Source: Tieghemiomyces parasiticus
Taxonomy: Eukaryota; Kickxellomycota; Dimargaritomycetes; Dimargaritales; Dimargaritaceae
Length of the DNA: 64,000 bases
Direction of reading: 5' to 3'
Assembly: GCA_027575765.1 (NCBI GenBank)
Contig: JANBPT010000113.1
Span: 1 to 64,000 of the forward strand
Part shown: positions 21,834 through 32,197 of the stretch, piece after piece
How the letters are laid out: the number at the start of each line of letters is the position of its first letter
How positions within the stretch are numbered: the stretch's first letter is position 1
Notes under the pieces: generated by a model
Database searches by the model: none
Seen by the model: only the letters and a program-made list of their open reading frames with translations
What the model was told of the DNA's origin: nothing
Position numbers and translations under genes: made by a program

Positions 21834-24800
21834 TCATGGGTTCAGGACTCCAAGGTGGTCACCTAGGTAACTTACATCAAGGGCCAGGTGACGAAATGCT
21901 TGATTGAATTCTTCCTGTAGAAACAATCGCTCGAGCGGCAACAGCACATAAGTCTGCCGATACACGTCCAGGGCCATGCGGGGTCCCGTTGGGGGATGTT
22001 CGTGCAGCGCCGCTGCCAGTTGGTCATAGCACGCAGCAACCTGCACCTCAAGAGCCGACCCGTCGGGTGTATTGTGTGAACCGGGTGATATCAGGGGCGA
22101 TTGTACGACCCGCAGCCTCGCAGGGATACCGGTCATTAGGGCCGGGGCGGCCAAGACGGCAGTTGCCGAAGCTGGAGCGGAACAAGTCATCAATAGCCAC
22201 AGATCACCCAGGGTCAACCGCATATAGTTGGCCGATTTCGAACCCGTCTGACGTCGCAGACACTCAGCCACCCGTTGGTCACGTACCCGATTCCAAGCGG
22301 CGTACCACTCGGCCGTTGGGTCGGACGGTTGGTCGGTGAATAGATCGGGCAGCAAGGGTCGGCCTAGACGACCGGGATGGAGTAGGGATCGAAGACGCAG
22401 GAGCCCGCAGGCGAGCGCGGGGTCGGCTAACGGGGCTGGGCCGGGCGAAGGCAATCGCATCAGGAGCTGAAGGAAGCGATCGGTCCCAATTCGCAGTCGA
22501 TGTACCGTGCAGCTATCGTCGACTGCTACGATGATCTTTGCCGCAGCCAACCCCTTGGTCAGATCCACGACGGGACCCACTTCGATAAGGTGGGCTCGGC
22601 GGAGCGTCCTGGTCGGGACGGCCGGCCGAATCGGCGGCGCAGGGGTGGTCACCGTAGCCATGCCGTTAGTGGTTATAGTACCCGGTGGATGATACCCCGC
22701 GGCAGGGAGAAGAGCCGGCGGAAGGTCGGCAGTGGCGGCTTGGACCATTCGGAGGGCGCGGAGGTTACGTCGTCGCCAATGGTCGACTAAACGATACCGC
22801 GCCTGGTACGCCGGGGTATCCCAGTGGTAAACGTAGGTCGAGCCCCGATCAAAGGTGAGGACACACACCTGACCGGACGCGTCGAGCCCCTGTAGGGTGA
22901 GCCCCACCAGTCCTACCACCGCGTCCACCCGGGCTTCAAACCGCGGGTTCACGGGCCTGCGGTGTTGAATGACGCCCACCACGGTGGAGCCGTCGGATAG
23001 CACCAATTGTGGCTCCTTTACCGTGAGTCGTGGCGGGTGGGGCAGTGTGCGCACTACAATGCCGACCAGATTCACCACCGTACCCGCGGTCAGCGTACGG
23101 CAAGTTTCCAAAGTGGCATCCACCCCGGCCCTGACCGGCTGCTGGGGTGTAGCCAGTAAGGACGGTGGTGCCGCGGAGTCACGGGCTATGGTTGCTGGAG
23201 CGGGCTTGGTCGACGGAGTCAAGAATGCGTAGGGAGGGGGCGGTAACCAGGCCATACCTCCAGGTTCGGCTGCAGACCGCGGTGTAGCACGCACAATACG
23301 GTCACCCGGCGACCGCATCTGGTCCCCTTGTGCGTCAGTGCCGCCGTCACAATGGGGTCCCGACTGTTCTCGCCAGACCGTGCCCCGGGTGGAGGTGAGA
23401 TGCAGCTCAACCCCGAGCATACCTACGCGAGGTGGCTTCCGTGAAGGTTGAAGCTGAGTGAACCGGTAGCGGTAGTGCTCACGTAGCTGGGCGTGGTGGG
23501 TGGTATCATGACTCCACAAGGTGATGGTGGCCTGGGCGGGGGGTCGACCACGTATCCCGCAGATGTCCTGGACTACCACACGGAAGAAAGGACGTACCCG
23601 ACGCTCGGGCAAATCGTCCTGGCTCATGACAAGTGGGAGTGGGCGGAAAAATGGGATGAGAACAAACATAATGGTGCAGTTAATATATGTAGCCAAATAT
23701 AGACCGGATGGGGTCATGCAGACGGTGCCACTGGGATGGAACGAGCACTGAGAACAGACCGTGTATACATTGATCAGGTGAGATCAGACAGGGTGGCGCA
23801 AAGGAGGAGGACGAGGAGGGAAATGGCGCAGTGCCCAATCCGCCGATGTAGAATCGACCACTCTCATTGAGAACGCAAAGGGCGACAGGAAGTGCCCTAG
23901 ACCAAAGGAGCAAGTGCAGATGGCCCAGCTGGCCGTCGCAACGTCCATACTATGCAAATAATAATAATAATTGTAACTTACTCGTACCGCGTCGGCTAGA
24001 AGTTGACACTGTGTATCCCGTTGTACCAAAAGGTAGGCTTCTAGGGCATCCCGTTGTACGAGAGTAAGTTCGGCGGCCGCTACATCCCCAGCGACCAGGA
24101 GAGCGTTGTGAATATCTTCACCGGTCTCTAGCTGAGCCAAAGGACGACCAGGCCCTGACACGGCACGGGCTGCTGCTTGCTTATCGGCTTCGAGTTCGCC
24201 CGCCTTCCGCTGCTGCAATTGCAACCGGGCTGCCTCGAAAGCCTTGGCCGCTTTCTCCTCCTCAGACTCCGTCCGCACGGCGGTGGTGCCGTCCGGCAGC
24301 GTTTCCAGGTAATTAACCTGAAATTTCCGCAAGAGGACCACGTCAGTCTGAGCGACCTGGGATCCGTTTGGATCGATGCTAGCCAGGGAAGTCACGAGGT
24401 GACGGCGGTGGAATCCAAGGGGCATGTCGAAGGGGGCTCGCCGAGTGGAGTTGGCGCTGAGGACCAATTGAATCGAGTCTGGGGCCTCCAACGGGGTGTA
24501 CCCGTCCTGTGGGCCAACTAGGCGCGCGCCGATGGTGGCCAGTTTAGTGCCTACCCGAATACGACCCCGGCCCCAGGCGGCTCGGAGGACCGGATCTGGT
24601 TGGACGGGGATGGTGTACCAACCGTCCGAAAGGACCCAAGGCGGCAGGGGTGGGACTGTGGCCTTAGATCCGGATTGCACCTGTCCAGCGGAATCGATAT
24701 CCGTGTCCGGCGACCCGCTCCCGCCGGTGACGACCACCAATACCATATAGCGTTGAGGTGGATCATCCCGTTCATACACGCGGCGCAGGGCCGAACGGTG

Positions 24801-27038
24801 ACCCTCGCCGTACTCCCAACGGTGCCGGAAATGGAGCTGGGTTATCACTTCGTCCAAAGTCCCCCAACGCCGCACTGCCTCGAGCAGCCGGGTGTAATCC
24901 ACATCCACCGGTCTGTCCTCCGGACACGTCGCGTGGGCGGCGTTACGGCGATAGGCCAAGGCCGGGCGCGGACGGTAGGGTACACTATTAACGCCCAAGT
25001 CCGGCCGTTCGGGAAACAGCAGCCAGGTAAAATAGCGAGCCAGCGAGGCCAGCTTCCAGACCACCAGGCGGTAGTGGTGGGCCACCCAAGCCACGGAGAC
25101 GTGTGTGACTACGCAGCCCCTCTGGGTCAGGGCCGTGCGGAGGGCCTCGATCCGGCCGTCGGCATCAGCAGTAAAGGTCCGACCTAGCGGGTGGTGGGGG
25201 TCCAAAGAATCGGCGTAATCATATTGCAAAATATCTTGGTAACGAAGACGTAGAAACCGTTCGGCGAAGGCAGGCCACTGCGGCCGGAGGACGTCCGCGC
25301 AGCGCAAGCAGGTCTCCCGCATCTGCGTCAGAGAGAGGCGGACAGGGCGGTTAGGAGCTGGGCGCACCACTGGGTCTTTCACTGTTGCCGATTGGCCGCT
25401 ACCAAACACGTCGTCGGTTGGCTGAGGATTTGAGAAGGGCACTGGAGGTGGCTCGCTGGAGGCCTTGGTGGCCGGGGTCGTAGGTAAGGATCGTCGTGAG
25501 GGGACTTTAAACGCCCGCGGCGGACGAATTCGCGCAACTCGCTCGGATCCGCTAGGCGTGGGCGTAGCAGGGACACGCAGCGGCGAGGAAAAGTTGGTTG
25601 ATGCTAAAGGGGCGGGCAAGGTGGCCGTTGAGGGCCGTGCGTAGGGACATTTGAACGGCGACGCAAACCGACGCGGGGTAAGACCAAGTCGCCGGCCAGG
25701 GAGTGGCGTTTTAGGCTCAGGAGTAGACGTAGGGACAGCGGTCCCGTTTAAATTCGACGAAGAAATAGAAGCGGCCACCTTGGGCTTGACCACACGGTCA
25801 TTCGCGGAGGTCGATAGAACCAGAGCTCGCTTCTGGGGTACTGTATTGGGCAGAGATGCTGGTGTCAGCCCGGATGGAAGAGAGAGCGGCAAGGGCTTTT
25901 GGGAGCCGGTAGTGAACCCGCCAAACTGCTGTAGTGCCTGGAGTAAGGCTGGATCCTGAAAATCAGCGTCATTCCGGTCGTCGGTCAACCGCTTGGGCGG
26001 GTCAGTGGCCGGATTCGGGTCAACAATATGGGGCTTAGGTGCCCTAGCGGGAGGTGGGGACGGAACCGGCAGCTGTTTCGCGCTGGACGCAAACCCACCG
26101 TATTTCTCCAATGTTTGCAGTAGCACTGGATCCTGGAAGTCGACATCACTGATTTTGTCACAGATACGTGGGGTCGAGGAGTTGGTCCGTTTACTGCCTG
26201 GCTGTAGTAGTACTTCTGGGCTAGTCGCCAAGTCGGCGGACAGGTTCTCTGCCAATGGTGGTGTTGCAGTGGACAAGTTGGGACCGTTCAATGATGTTTG
26301 GTCAGTAGGGAAGGAAAAGGTTGGTGCAGCCAGAGATGGCGGATCAAATTTGAGGGCTCCTTCGTCTGTTACTGGTGCTACACCGGGTGCCGTAGGTAGA
26401 GGCGAGGGTAGTCCACTGGCCAATTCGACCGAGTCTGCCCGCCCAAGATCAAGCAGGAGGCCTTGGGCGCGATCCTGAGACTCCTTCAATGGCGGCTCGT
26501 CCGTTTTGTCCCGACCAGTCGATATTTCGCCCATGGGGCCGACAACGGAGTTCACGGGCGGCTGGGCAATCGTTTCGTTGGTTACCGTGGGCTGAGAAGA
26601 AGTTAGCGTAGCGTTTGGCTCGAGCGATGCCGACGCCTCAGAGTCGTGAAATAGGCGCTGCGCTCGTGCCATGGCCTCCTTTGACAGCGGTTCGACTTGT
26701 TTCCCCCGCCCGGTTGTAAAGCCGCCGAGTGTGCGGACGGTCGAGGTCGCTTCCGTAGTTGCTGGTGAAACAGTGGATGCCACCGGCTGCGGTAAAGCGT
26801 ATGTACTGACTGACCCGGACGATGGCGACGCAGGGTCGAGGAACAGTCGCTGAGCGCGCGCTAGGGCGTTCTTCGATACGGGCTCGACTTCTTTACCCCG
26901 TCCGGTTGCGAATCCGCCGAGTATACGCACCGTTGAACTTAATGTGGTCGCATCGCCGGGCTGGGCTGGGGCACCCAAGGTGGTGGCTTGAGAGTCAGGC
27001 TTGGCGTCGTCGATTCCGGAGTCCATTGTCGTAGACAT
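21834..27038 (-). CDS. BRCA2: BRCA2 homologue with BRC repeats and OB-fold DNA-binding domain
   Basis: Mediator of homologous recombination that loads Rad51 on single-stranded DNA. Exons 27038-23982 and 23618-21834 (donor GTAAGT after Arg1019, acceptor CAG) give 1613 aa. Three BRC repeats lie at about 40-68, 105-132 and 169-197; the first has GGFATGRGK and then RAQRLFLD, covering both Rad51-contact modules. Two shorter repeats (DFQDP...GGF) are at about 299-323 and 358-381. The helical domain follows at about 568-678. OB1, at about 730-878, carries LSDGWY and PLEAPDSIQLVLSANSTR, diagnostic of BRCA2. OB2 is interrupted by a Glu/Ala/Gln-rich, shortened tower-like helix at about 924-1019; OB2 resumes in exon 2 and OB3 follows. 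Start: ATG at 27038; the frame is open 22 codons upstream but without an ATG. A GTAAGT at 21875-21870 might splice to a different short C-terminus. Family call is firm; the intron border and C-terminus are less certain. Confidence 0.9.
23619..23981 (-). other. BRCA2 homologue intron (363 nt)
   Basis: Donor GTAAGT at 23981-23976, acceptor CCAG at 23622-23619, phase 0. It contains an (AAT)n microsatellite just after the donor at about 23957-23972. A small extra exon inside cannot be excluded, but the family alignment runs straight from the tower helix to the OB2 strand coded by exon 2. Confidence 0.65.
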
Positions 27039-28651
27039 GTGCGATTCGCTGTGGAGGCCGGTGCGGCAGGCTACAACGATAAAGACCGACGAGCCCCTGG
27101 ACAAGTAAACAGACCTTAGCGCGGGGCGGGAAATGTCCAGCTGCCTAGGTAGCAGAGGTGAAATGCGACAGGGGGGGCGCGCAACTAGCCAAATGTGAGG
27201 TACAGTGACGAGAGACAGAGAAGGTAGTAAAGAACATGTCTAGGGTCATAGAACGGCTGGAAGCATACAGTAAACCGCAGCTGTTGTAAAATATTTTTCG
27301 ACTATACCCAGTGGAGGCTGCGCAGTCCACTCAAGTCTTACGTTACTAGGTCGCGGTTGCGGTATGCTGCGGTTGAGTACGTGCCGGGCCGCCGGCCAAG
27401 CCTTAGTTCCTGGCACCGTTACAACACACTGTCCGTTCATCCGGGCTATAGACTTGCATGCGCTGCCCATGGTTGCAATTTCCCTTGGAGCAGTGCCCAC
27501 GGCTATCGTTACCCAGACATTACCAAGGAGCGCATAGAGAGCGACCAGAAAAGCATATTAATGACTAGGCCTGATTACCCTGAACAGTCCCTTGCCGCAG
27601 CAACCACGCATATACTACCACCTGGCGATGAGGTACCTCACCTCTTACCGTAGGCCGTGGGATTGTTTACCAGCGTGTGACCGGCGCTGGTTTGCGGGTG
27701 GGGTCGTGGTACCTCCATAGCCCTACACTCATACCACCCACCACACCACGTTGCGCCTACAATCCGAACATTCGCTACGACGTTCGGTGCGAGTGCCCTC
27801 CCACAGGTCTGCCCTCCCGACCGCCACTGTGTGTCTAATTCCACCCTGCTTGTGTCCGGCCCCTCGCCAGTCCATCGGGGTGGAGAGAACATCGTTAGGG
27901 CCGGACAGCTAAAGCCAACCAGTGCATCAGCCACTAGCCTAATGAATGCCCTAGCCGCCACGCAGCAATACTGCAGGCCAAGCAAACCCGAGTGGACGGA
28001 GGTGGCGGGCGGCCTACGCCACGTCGGTTTCCACCACTCCCCTATTCTCTGCGGCTTCTCAGGCACAAAGGGGGCGGGGCCCGCCCGCCGCCCGGGGCCC
28101 CTCCCCTTCTCCCACTCAGCTGACGAGCTACCAGGGCTTTGACTCCATCTTCAAACTCTTCATTCTCACCCTGCTGGCGTCATGGGTGCCTTCATCCGAC
28201 GGATAATTCTTCTCTCAGCATTTATAATCCTCTCCCTGGTTTGGAATTAAGCAATACCCCGCTCTTCTCCCCCACCCCATGGCACATAGCACCAACAGTC
28301 TTGGTCCCGCGAACTCACACTCGGTATGCTATATATTTACCAAGCTGCCCGGCCAACCCTACATACCTCGCCTCCCACACTCGTCACTCCGAATTCCGTG
28401 TGTCGCCTGGACACCCTCTCGGCCCTATTGCACGTCTGTATGTGTACCCACGCTGTCACCTGCCCAAACTCTTTTTCTCTACCACCGCCAGCGTATCTTA
28501 GCCCCTTTATACCTATTCTACTGCCTCCTTCCCCCCTCGTCCTTAGCTCTCGTCATATACACAGCCTGGGCCCAGCCCACTAGTCACGTTCCTCACCCTA
28601 CCGCTGTTGACGCCTCCTCTCTACTTTTCTATTGCTGTCCACGCCGCCCGC
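27039..28651. other. divergent upstream region between BRCA2 and kinase genes
   Basis: 1.6 kb shared upstream region. The last 500 bases before the kinase are strongly C/T-rich, as in a fungal promoter or leader. A minus-strand open frame at 27638-28066 has no recognisable domain. No RNA gene found. Confidence 0.6.
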
Positions 28652-31600
28652 ATGCCATCCGTGACAACCATGGCTCATCCCGACGCGCCGGCCAAGGAAA
28701 CGGACCACATGGTTGTGGACTACGACGACGCCACTGGCCGCAAAATGGTCAACCAGTACATGCTCCTGCGCGACATCGGCCGTGGCTGTCACGGCCGCGT
28801 CAAGCTGGCCGTCGACATCACAACGGGCCAGCACTACGCCATCAAGATCATCGACAAGGCACAGGGAGCCCGCCGTCTCAGCGCTCGATGGACGTCCTCA
28901 CCAAATACAACTCCTTGGGAGCCGCCGCCATCACTACTGCCGCCGCATGTCCCTACGGCCGCCACTTCCGTGAGCCGAACCCGCTCGGTCCACACCGCCT
29001 CGTCGGCCTACCGGTATCAGGGATTCCCGCACGCCAGTTCACCACTGGGTAACGGGCCATCCCCACCGGCCTTCCCCGTCCACCGGTCTCTGTCACGGCC
29101 GCCATCGCGAAACGCCCCTCCCACCACCACCCCAGGCCCTACCGACAAGATACGGAAGGAGATCGCCGTACTCAAGAAGTGCTGCCATCCACACATTGTC
29201 CGCCTTTACGAGGTCATTGACGACCCGGCCGCCCGCAAGATTTACCTAGTACTCGAGTACCTGGAGGGCGGCGAAATCCAGTGGCGTGACGCCGATGACC
29301 GGCCCCTACTCGACCTTGACGAAGTCCGGACTATTTTTCGGGATCTGGTCCTGGGCGTTGAGTACCTGCATTACCAAGGCATCATCCATCGCGACATTAA
29401 ACCTGCGAACCTGCTCCGTGACGCGGCCGGCCGAGTCAAGATATCGGATTTTGGCGTCTCACATTTCCACCAGCAACCACCGAACCACCCGTCGTCGCAG
29501 CACCCTTACCCGGACCGGCCGGGGAGCAGGTTACGCCACGGCACCCGCACGCACACCTCACCCTCGCCCTCGCCCTCGCCCTCAATCTCCCGTATGGGAT
29601 TCGGGGCCCAACGATCCATATCGTCCTTCTCATCCGGCGGTAGCTTGGCTCCCCGGTTTCGTCCCTTATCCGGGGATTACGGACCATCCACTACCCTGAA
29701 CCAGCGGCTATCGCCGGACACCAGCCCTACGCTCACGGACCCATCGCAGCCGTTGCGAGTGGATATCACCCTGCCGGCACTCGTTAGCGGCGTGGGTGGG
29801 TCCTTAGCCTCTGATCCGTCTAATGCCGCCACCATGTTCCGACCACATCGCCTGCGCCATACCGTGTCCCTGCCCCCGGGCGCGTCACCGCGGCCGTTGG
29901 CTACGGGTTTTACAACCACTTTCCACCTGTCCCCCGATAGCAGTGAGGACGACGATGGCGCTGAGTATGACAGTGACCATCTGGCCCGGGAATTAGCTCT
30001 GTCTCGTACTGCCACCATTGAAGCCACGCCCCAACTGACTTTGGCTCGGTCACCACCTCCCCCAAAATCCCGCACCCCAGTGCTCATTTTCAGTTCCGAT
30101 GAGGAATCTGACGCCGAGGACCCACTGCCACTGCCGCCGGGTCCTGCCGCGATCTCTCCGCAGCTGCTGAGCCCACCAGCGGCCGCGGTGTCCCCCGCCT
30201 TGGGTGCCCACCTTGGCGACTATGATGACCTCGAAGACAGTGACAGCGACGACTTTTGGTCGGATTTTGAATTTGACCCGACTGAGGCGGTTGTTGAGTC
30301 ATTTGATCCGCCGGATTTTAGCCGCTTCGACCCACCTGCGGCCGCCGCCAAGGCCGAGCCGGCCCATCCCGTCGCGGATTATTCCGTGGCAGCTGGGATG
30401 GCCGGCCGGTCGGCCACCCCCGTGAGCCCTGTACGGCCCGCCAGATCCCCCACATCGCCCACCGCCGGCACACCCGACTGGCCAGCCGCTCTTCCGCCGT
30501 TAACAACGGACACTGGTGAGGAGGAGGACGCTGAGGGTGGAGAAGAGGGACCTGCGAGATTTGCACGCTCGCCGGTTTTATCGACACCTGTAGCGCCTGT
30601 GTACGGCCTAGGCGGAGGGTTCAACGATTCCGATCGCGAACTAGCCAAAACTGCCGGTAGTCCGGCCTTCTTCGCCCCGGAACTCTGCTGTACTACCCCG
30701 GAACTGATCAAACTGCTGCGGGAGTGGCGGCGGTCGTCGGCGTTGAGCGTTGAGGGCGCAGGCGCGACCCCAATGGCGGCCACCGTCTCCAGCGCAGGTG
30801 GATTGCCGCTGCGACCCCATGCCCGCCGACCGTCCCTGCCGGGCCTCCTCGGACACTTGATCCAGCGTGTGCAATCCCGTAAGGGGTCTGTGTCGCTTGG
30901 TCATCCTACTGACGCCATCCCTGAGCAGGGTGAGCCAGCTGCGGCCAGCCCTACCCCATCGGTCTCAACGGATACATCCGCTGATCTGGCCGACCGGCTG
31001 CATGGGGTCACCGTGACTGACAGTCTGCCCCACAGCACCCCACCTGACCAGCTTTTCACATCGAGCGACGTTGGCGGCAGCAGGTGGTGGCAGCCGTTAT
31101 CCCCGGCGTCCCCATCGGCGCCGTTCCCACGCTCACCGGTGGCCAGCGCCGACGCAACTCTGAGCGGGTCGAAGCACCGTCGCACCACCAGCTCACACGC
31201 CGCACCGCGGACCACATTGCCAATGACTAGTTTCCTGCCGCACCGCGCATCCGCCTGGCGCTTGGCCGATCCCACGCCACTGTCGCCGCTCCTCATGGTG
31301 CCCACTAGCACTTCGCCCCGAACTGTAACCATGGTATCGGCGTCAGTTTCAACAGCGGCGGCCGCTGCCCTCGAACAACCAGATACGGGGTTCCTTAACT
31401 TCCCTCCGTCACCTACCCCGAGCTATCACGGCATCACCAAAGCCATCGATATTTGGGCCATGGGCGTCACCCTCTACTGTCTCGTTTATGGCCGCTGCCC
31501 GTTCGTCGCCGACAACGAATTCGAGCTCTTCCAAATCATCCCGCGTCAGCCGCTCCAATTCCCCGGGGACGTCCGCCAACCAGACATCCCGGCCAGTCTC

Positions 31601-31894
31601 CGCGACCTGCTTGCCCGCCTCATGGAAAAGGACTACCAGCGTCGGATCACCATTGAAGAAGTGAAGCACCACCCGTGGCTAGTGGAGGGGTTGGCTGACG
31701 CCCCACAGTGGGCGAAAGATACGGATGTGAAGAACCATTACCCCGCCGTTAGGGTCACGTCGCAGGATATCCAGGACGCCCTTGTGCCGTCGTTCCAGTG
31801 GTCGAAACGGATCACGCAGGGCCTGAGACGCCTGTCGGTCAGTGTCCAAAAGGGCCTGACGGGGTGGCGGGTACGTAAGGAAAAGTCGCATTGA
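28652..31894 (+). CDS. CaMKK/Ssp1/Sak1-type Ser/Thr kinase with large insertions
   Basis: Likely upstream kinase for the Snf1/AMPK and related pathways. One frame of 1080 aa from the ATG at 28652; the ATG at 28670 (context ACCATGG) is an equally good start, six codons on. Kinase motifs in order: Gly loop DIGRGCHGRVKLA (about 42-54), VAIK-type Lys65, alpha-C Glu170, HRDIKPAN (246-253), DFG (266-268), TAGSPAFFAPE (about 666-676), DIWAMGVTLYCLVYGRCPF (about 932) and the RITIEEVKHHPW subdomain XI. Three Ser/Pro/acidic insertions split the domain: about 90 aa between beta3 and alpha-C (the place of the CaMKK RP insert), about 390 aa inside the activation segment, and about 245 aa after APE. They contain no stop, so they are coding. 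A six-base repeat at about 29565-29585 encodes SPSPSPS. All catalytic residues are present. Confidence 0.92.
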   Translation: MPSVTTMAHPDAPAKETDHMVVDYDDATGRKMVNQYMLLRDIGRGCHGRVKLAVDITTGQHYAIKIIDKAQGARRLSARWTSSPNTTPWEPPPSLLPPHVPTAATSVSRTRSVHTASSAYRYQGFPHASSPLGNGPSPPAFPVHRSLSRPPSRNAPPTTTPGPTDKIRKEIAVLKKCCHPHIVRLYEVIDDPAARKIYLVLEYLEGGEIQWRDADDRPLLDLDEVRTIFRDLVLGVEYLHYQGIIHRDIKPANLLRDAAGRVKISDFGVSHFHQQPPNHPSSQHPYPDRPGSRLRHGTRTHTSPSPSPSPSISRMGFGAQRSISSFSSGGSLAPRFRPLSGDYGPSTTLNQRLSPDTSPTLTDPSQPLRVDITLPALVSGVGGSLASDPSNAATMFRPHRLRHTVSLPPGASPRPLATGFTTTFHLSPDSSEDDDGAEYDSDHLARELALSRTATIEATPQLTLARSPPPPKSRTPVLIFSSDEESDAEDPLPLPPGPAAISPQLLSPPAAAVSPALGAHLGDYDDLEDSDSDDFWSDFEFDPTEAVVESFDPPDFSRFDPPAAAAKAEPAHPVADYSVAAGMAGRSATPVSPVRPARSPTSPTAGTPDWPAALPPLTTDTGEEEDAEGGEEGPARFARSPVLSTPVAPVYGLGGGFNDSDRELAKTAGSPAFFAPELCCTTPELIKLLREWRRSSALSVEGAGATPMAATVSSAGGLPLRPHARRPSLPGLLGHLIQRVQSRKGSVSLGHPTDAIPEQGEPAAASPTPSVSTDTSADLADRLHGVTVTDSLPHSTPPDQLFTSSDVGGSRWWQPLSPASPSAPFPRSPVASADATLSGSKHRRTTSSHAAPRTTLPMTSFLPHRASAWRLADPTPLSPLLMVPTSTSPRTVTMVSASVSTAAAAALEQPDTGFLNFPPSPTPSYHGITKAIDIWAMGVTLYCLVYGRCPFVADNEFELFQIIPRQPLQFPGDVRQPDIPASLRDLLARLMEKDYQRRITIEEVKHHPWLVEGLADAPQWAKDTDVKNHYPAVRVTSQDIQDALVPSFQWSKRITQGLRRLSVSVQKGLTGWRVRKEKSH

Positions 31895-32197
31895 AAACCA
31901 TGAGTTCGTGGAGAAACCTCCCCTTCCTTGTTTTACAAAAGTTGGTATTGATAATGGAGGAGCTATATGTATTGGCACCACCATTACCTTTGAAGTTGTA
32001 ATAAAGGCGGCTCGCTATGCCGTCAACTTACGCGCCAGAGAGTCGTTTATCTTGTTCGGAGGGGAGGGGTGTGTAATTACAAACATAATACAGTCAAGGC
32101 CCTAAACGATCAACTTGCACACACACACCCCTGGTGGTTCAGAGCAGTATGGAGATGAGTAAGCCCAATGGGGAGGGGGAAGAGTAGGACCAATGGA
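31895..32197. other. convergent 3' region of kinase and seipin genes
   Basis: 303 bases between two convergent stop codons. It holds the AATAAA at 32000-32005 on the plus strand. Nothing else seen. Confidence 0.6.
32000..32005 (+). terminator. poly(A) signal AATAAA of the kinase gene
   Basis: Canonical AATAAA 106 bases after the kinase stop codon. Assigned by position only. Confidence 0.45.

Noticed and set aside
27638..28066. 142-codon minus-strand open frame upstream of BRCA2
   Set aside because: No family resemblance and in the divergent promoter region.
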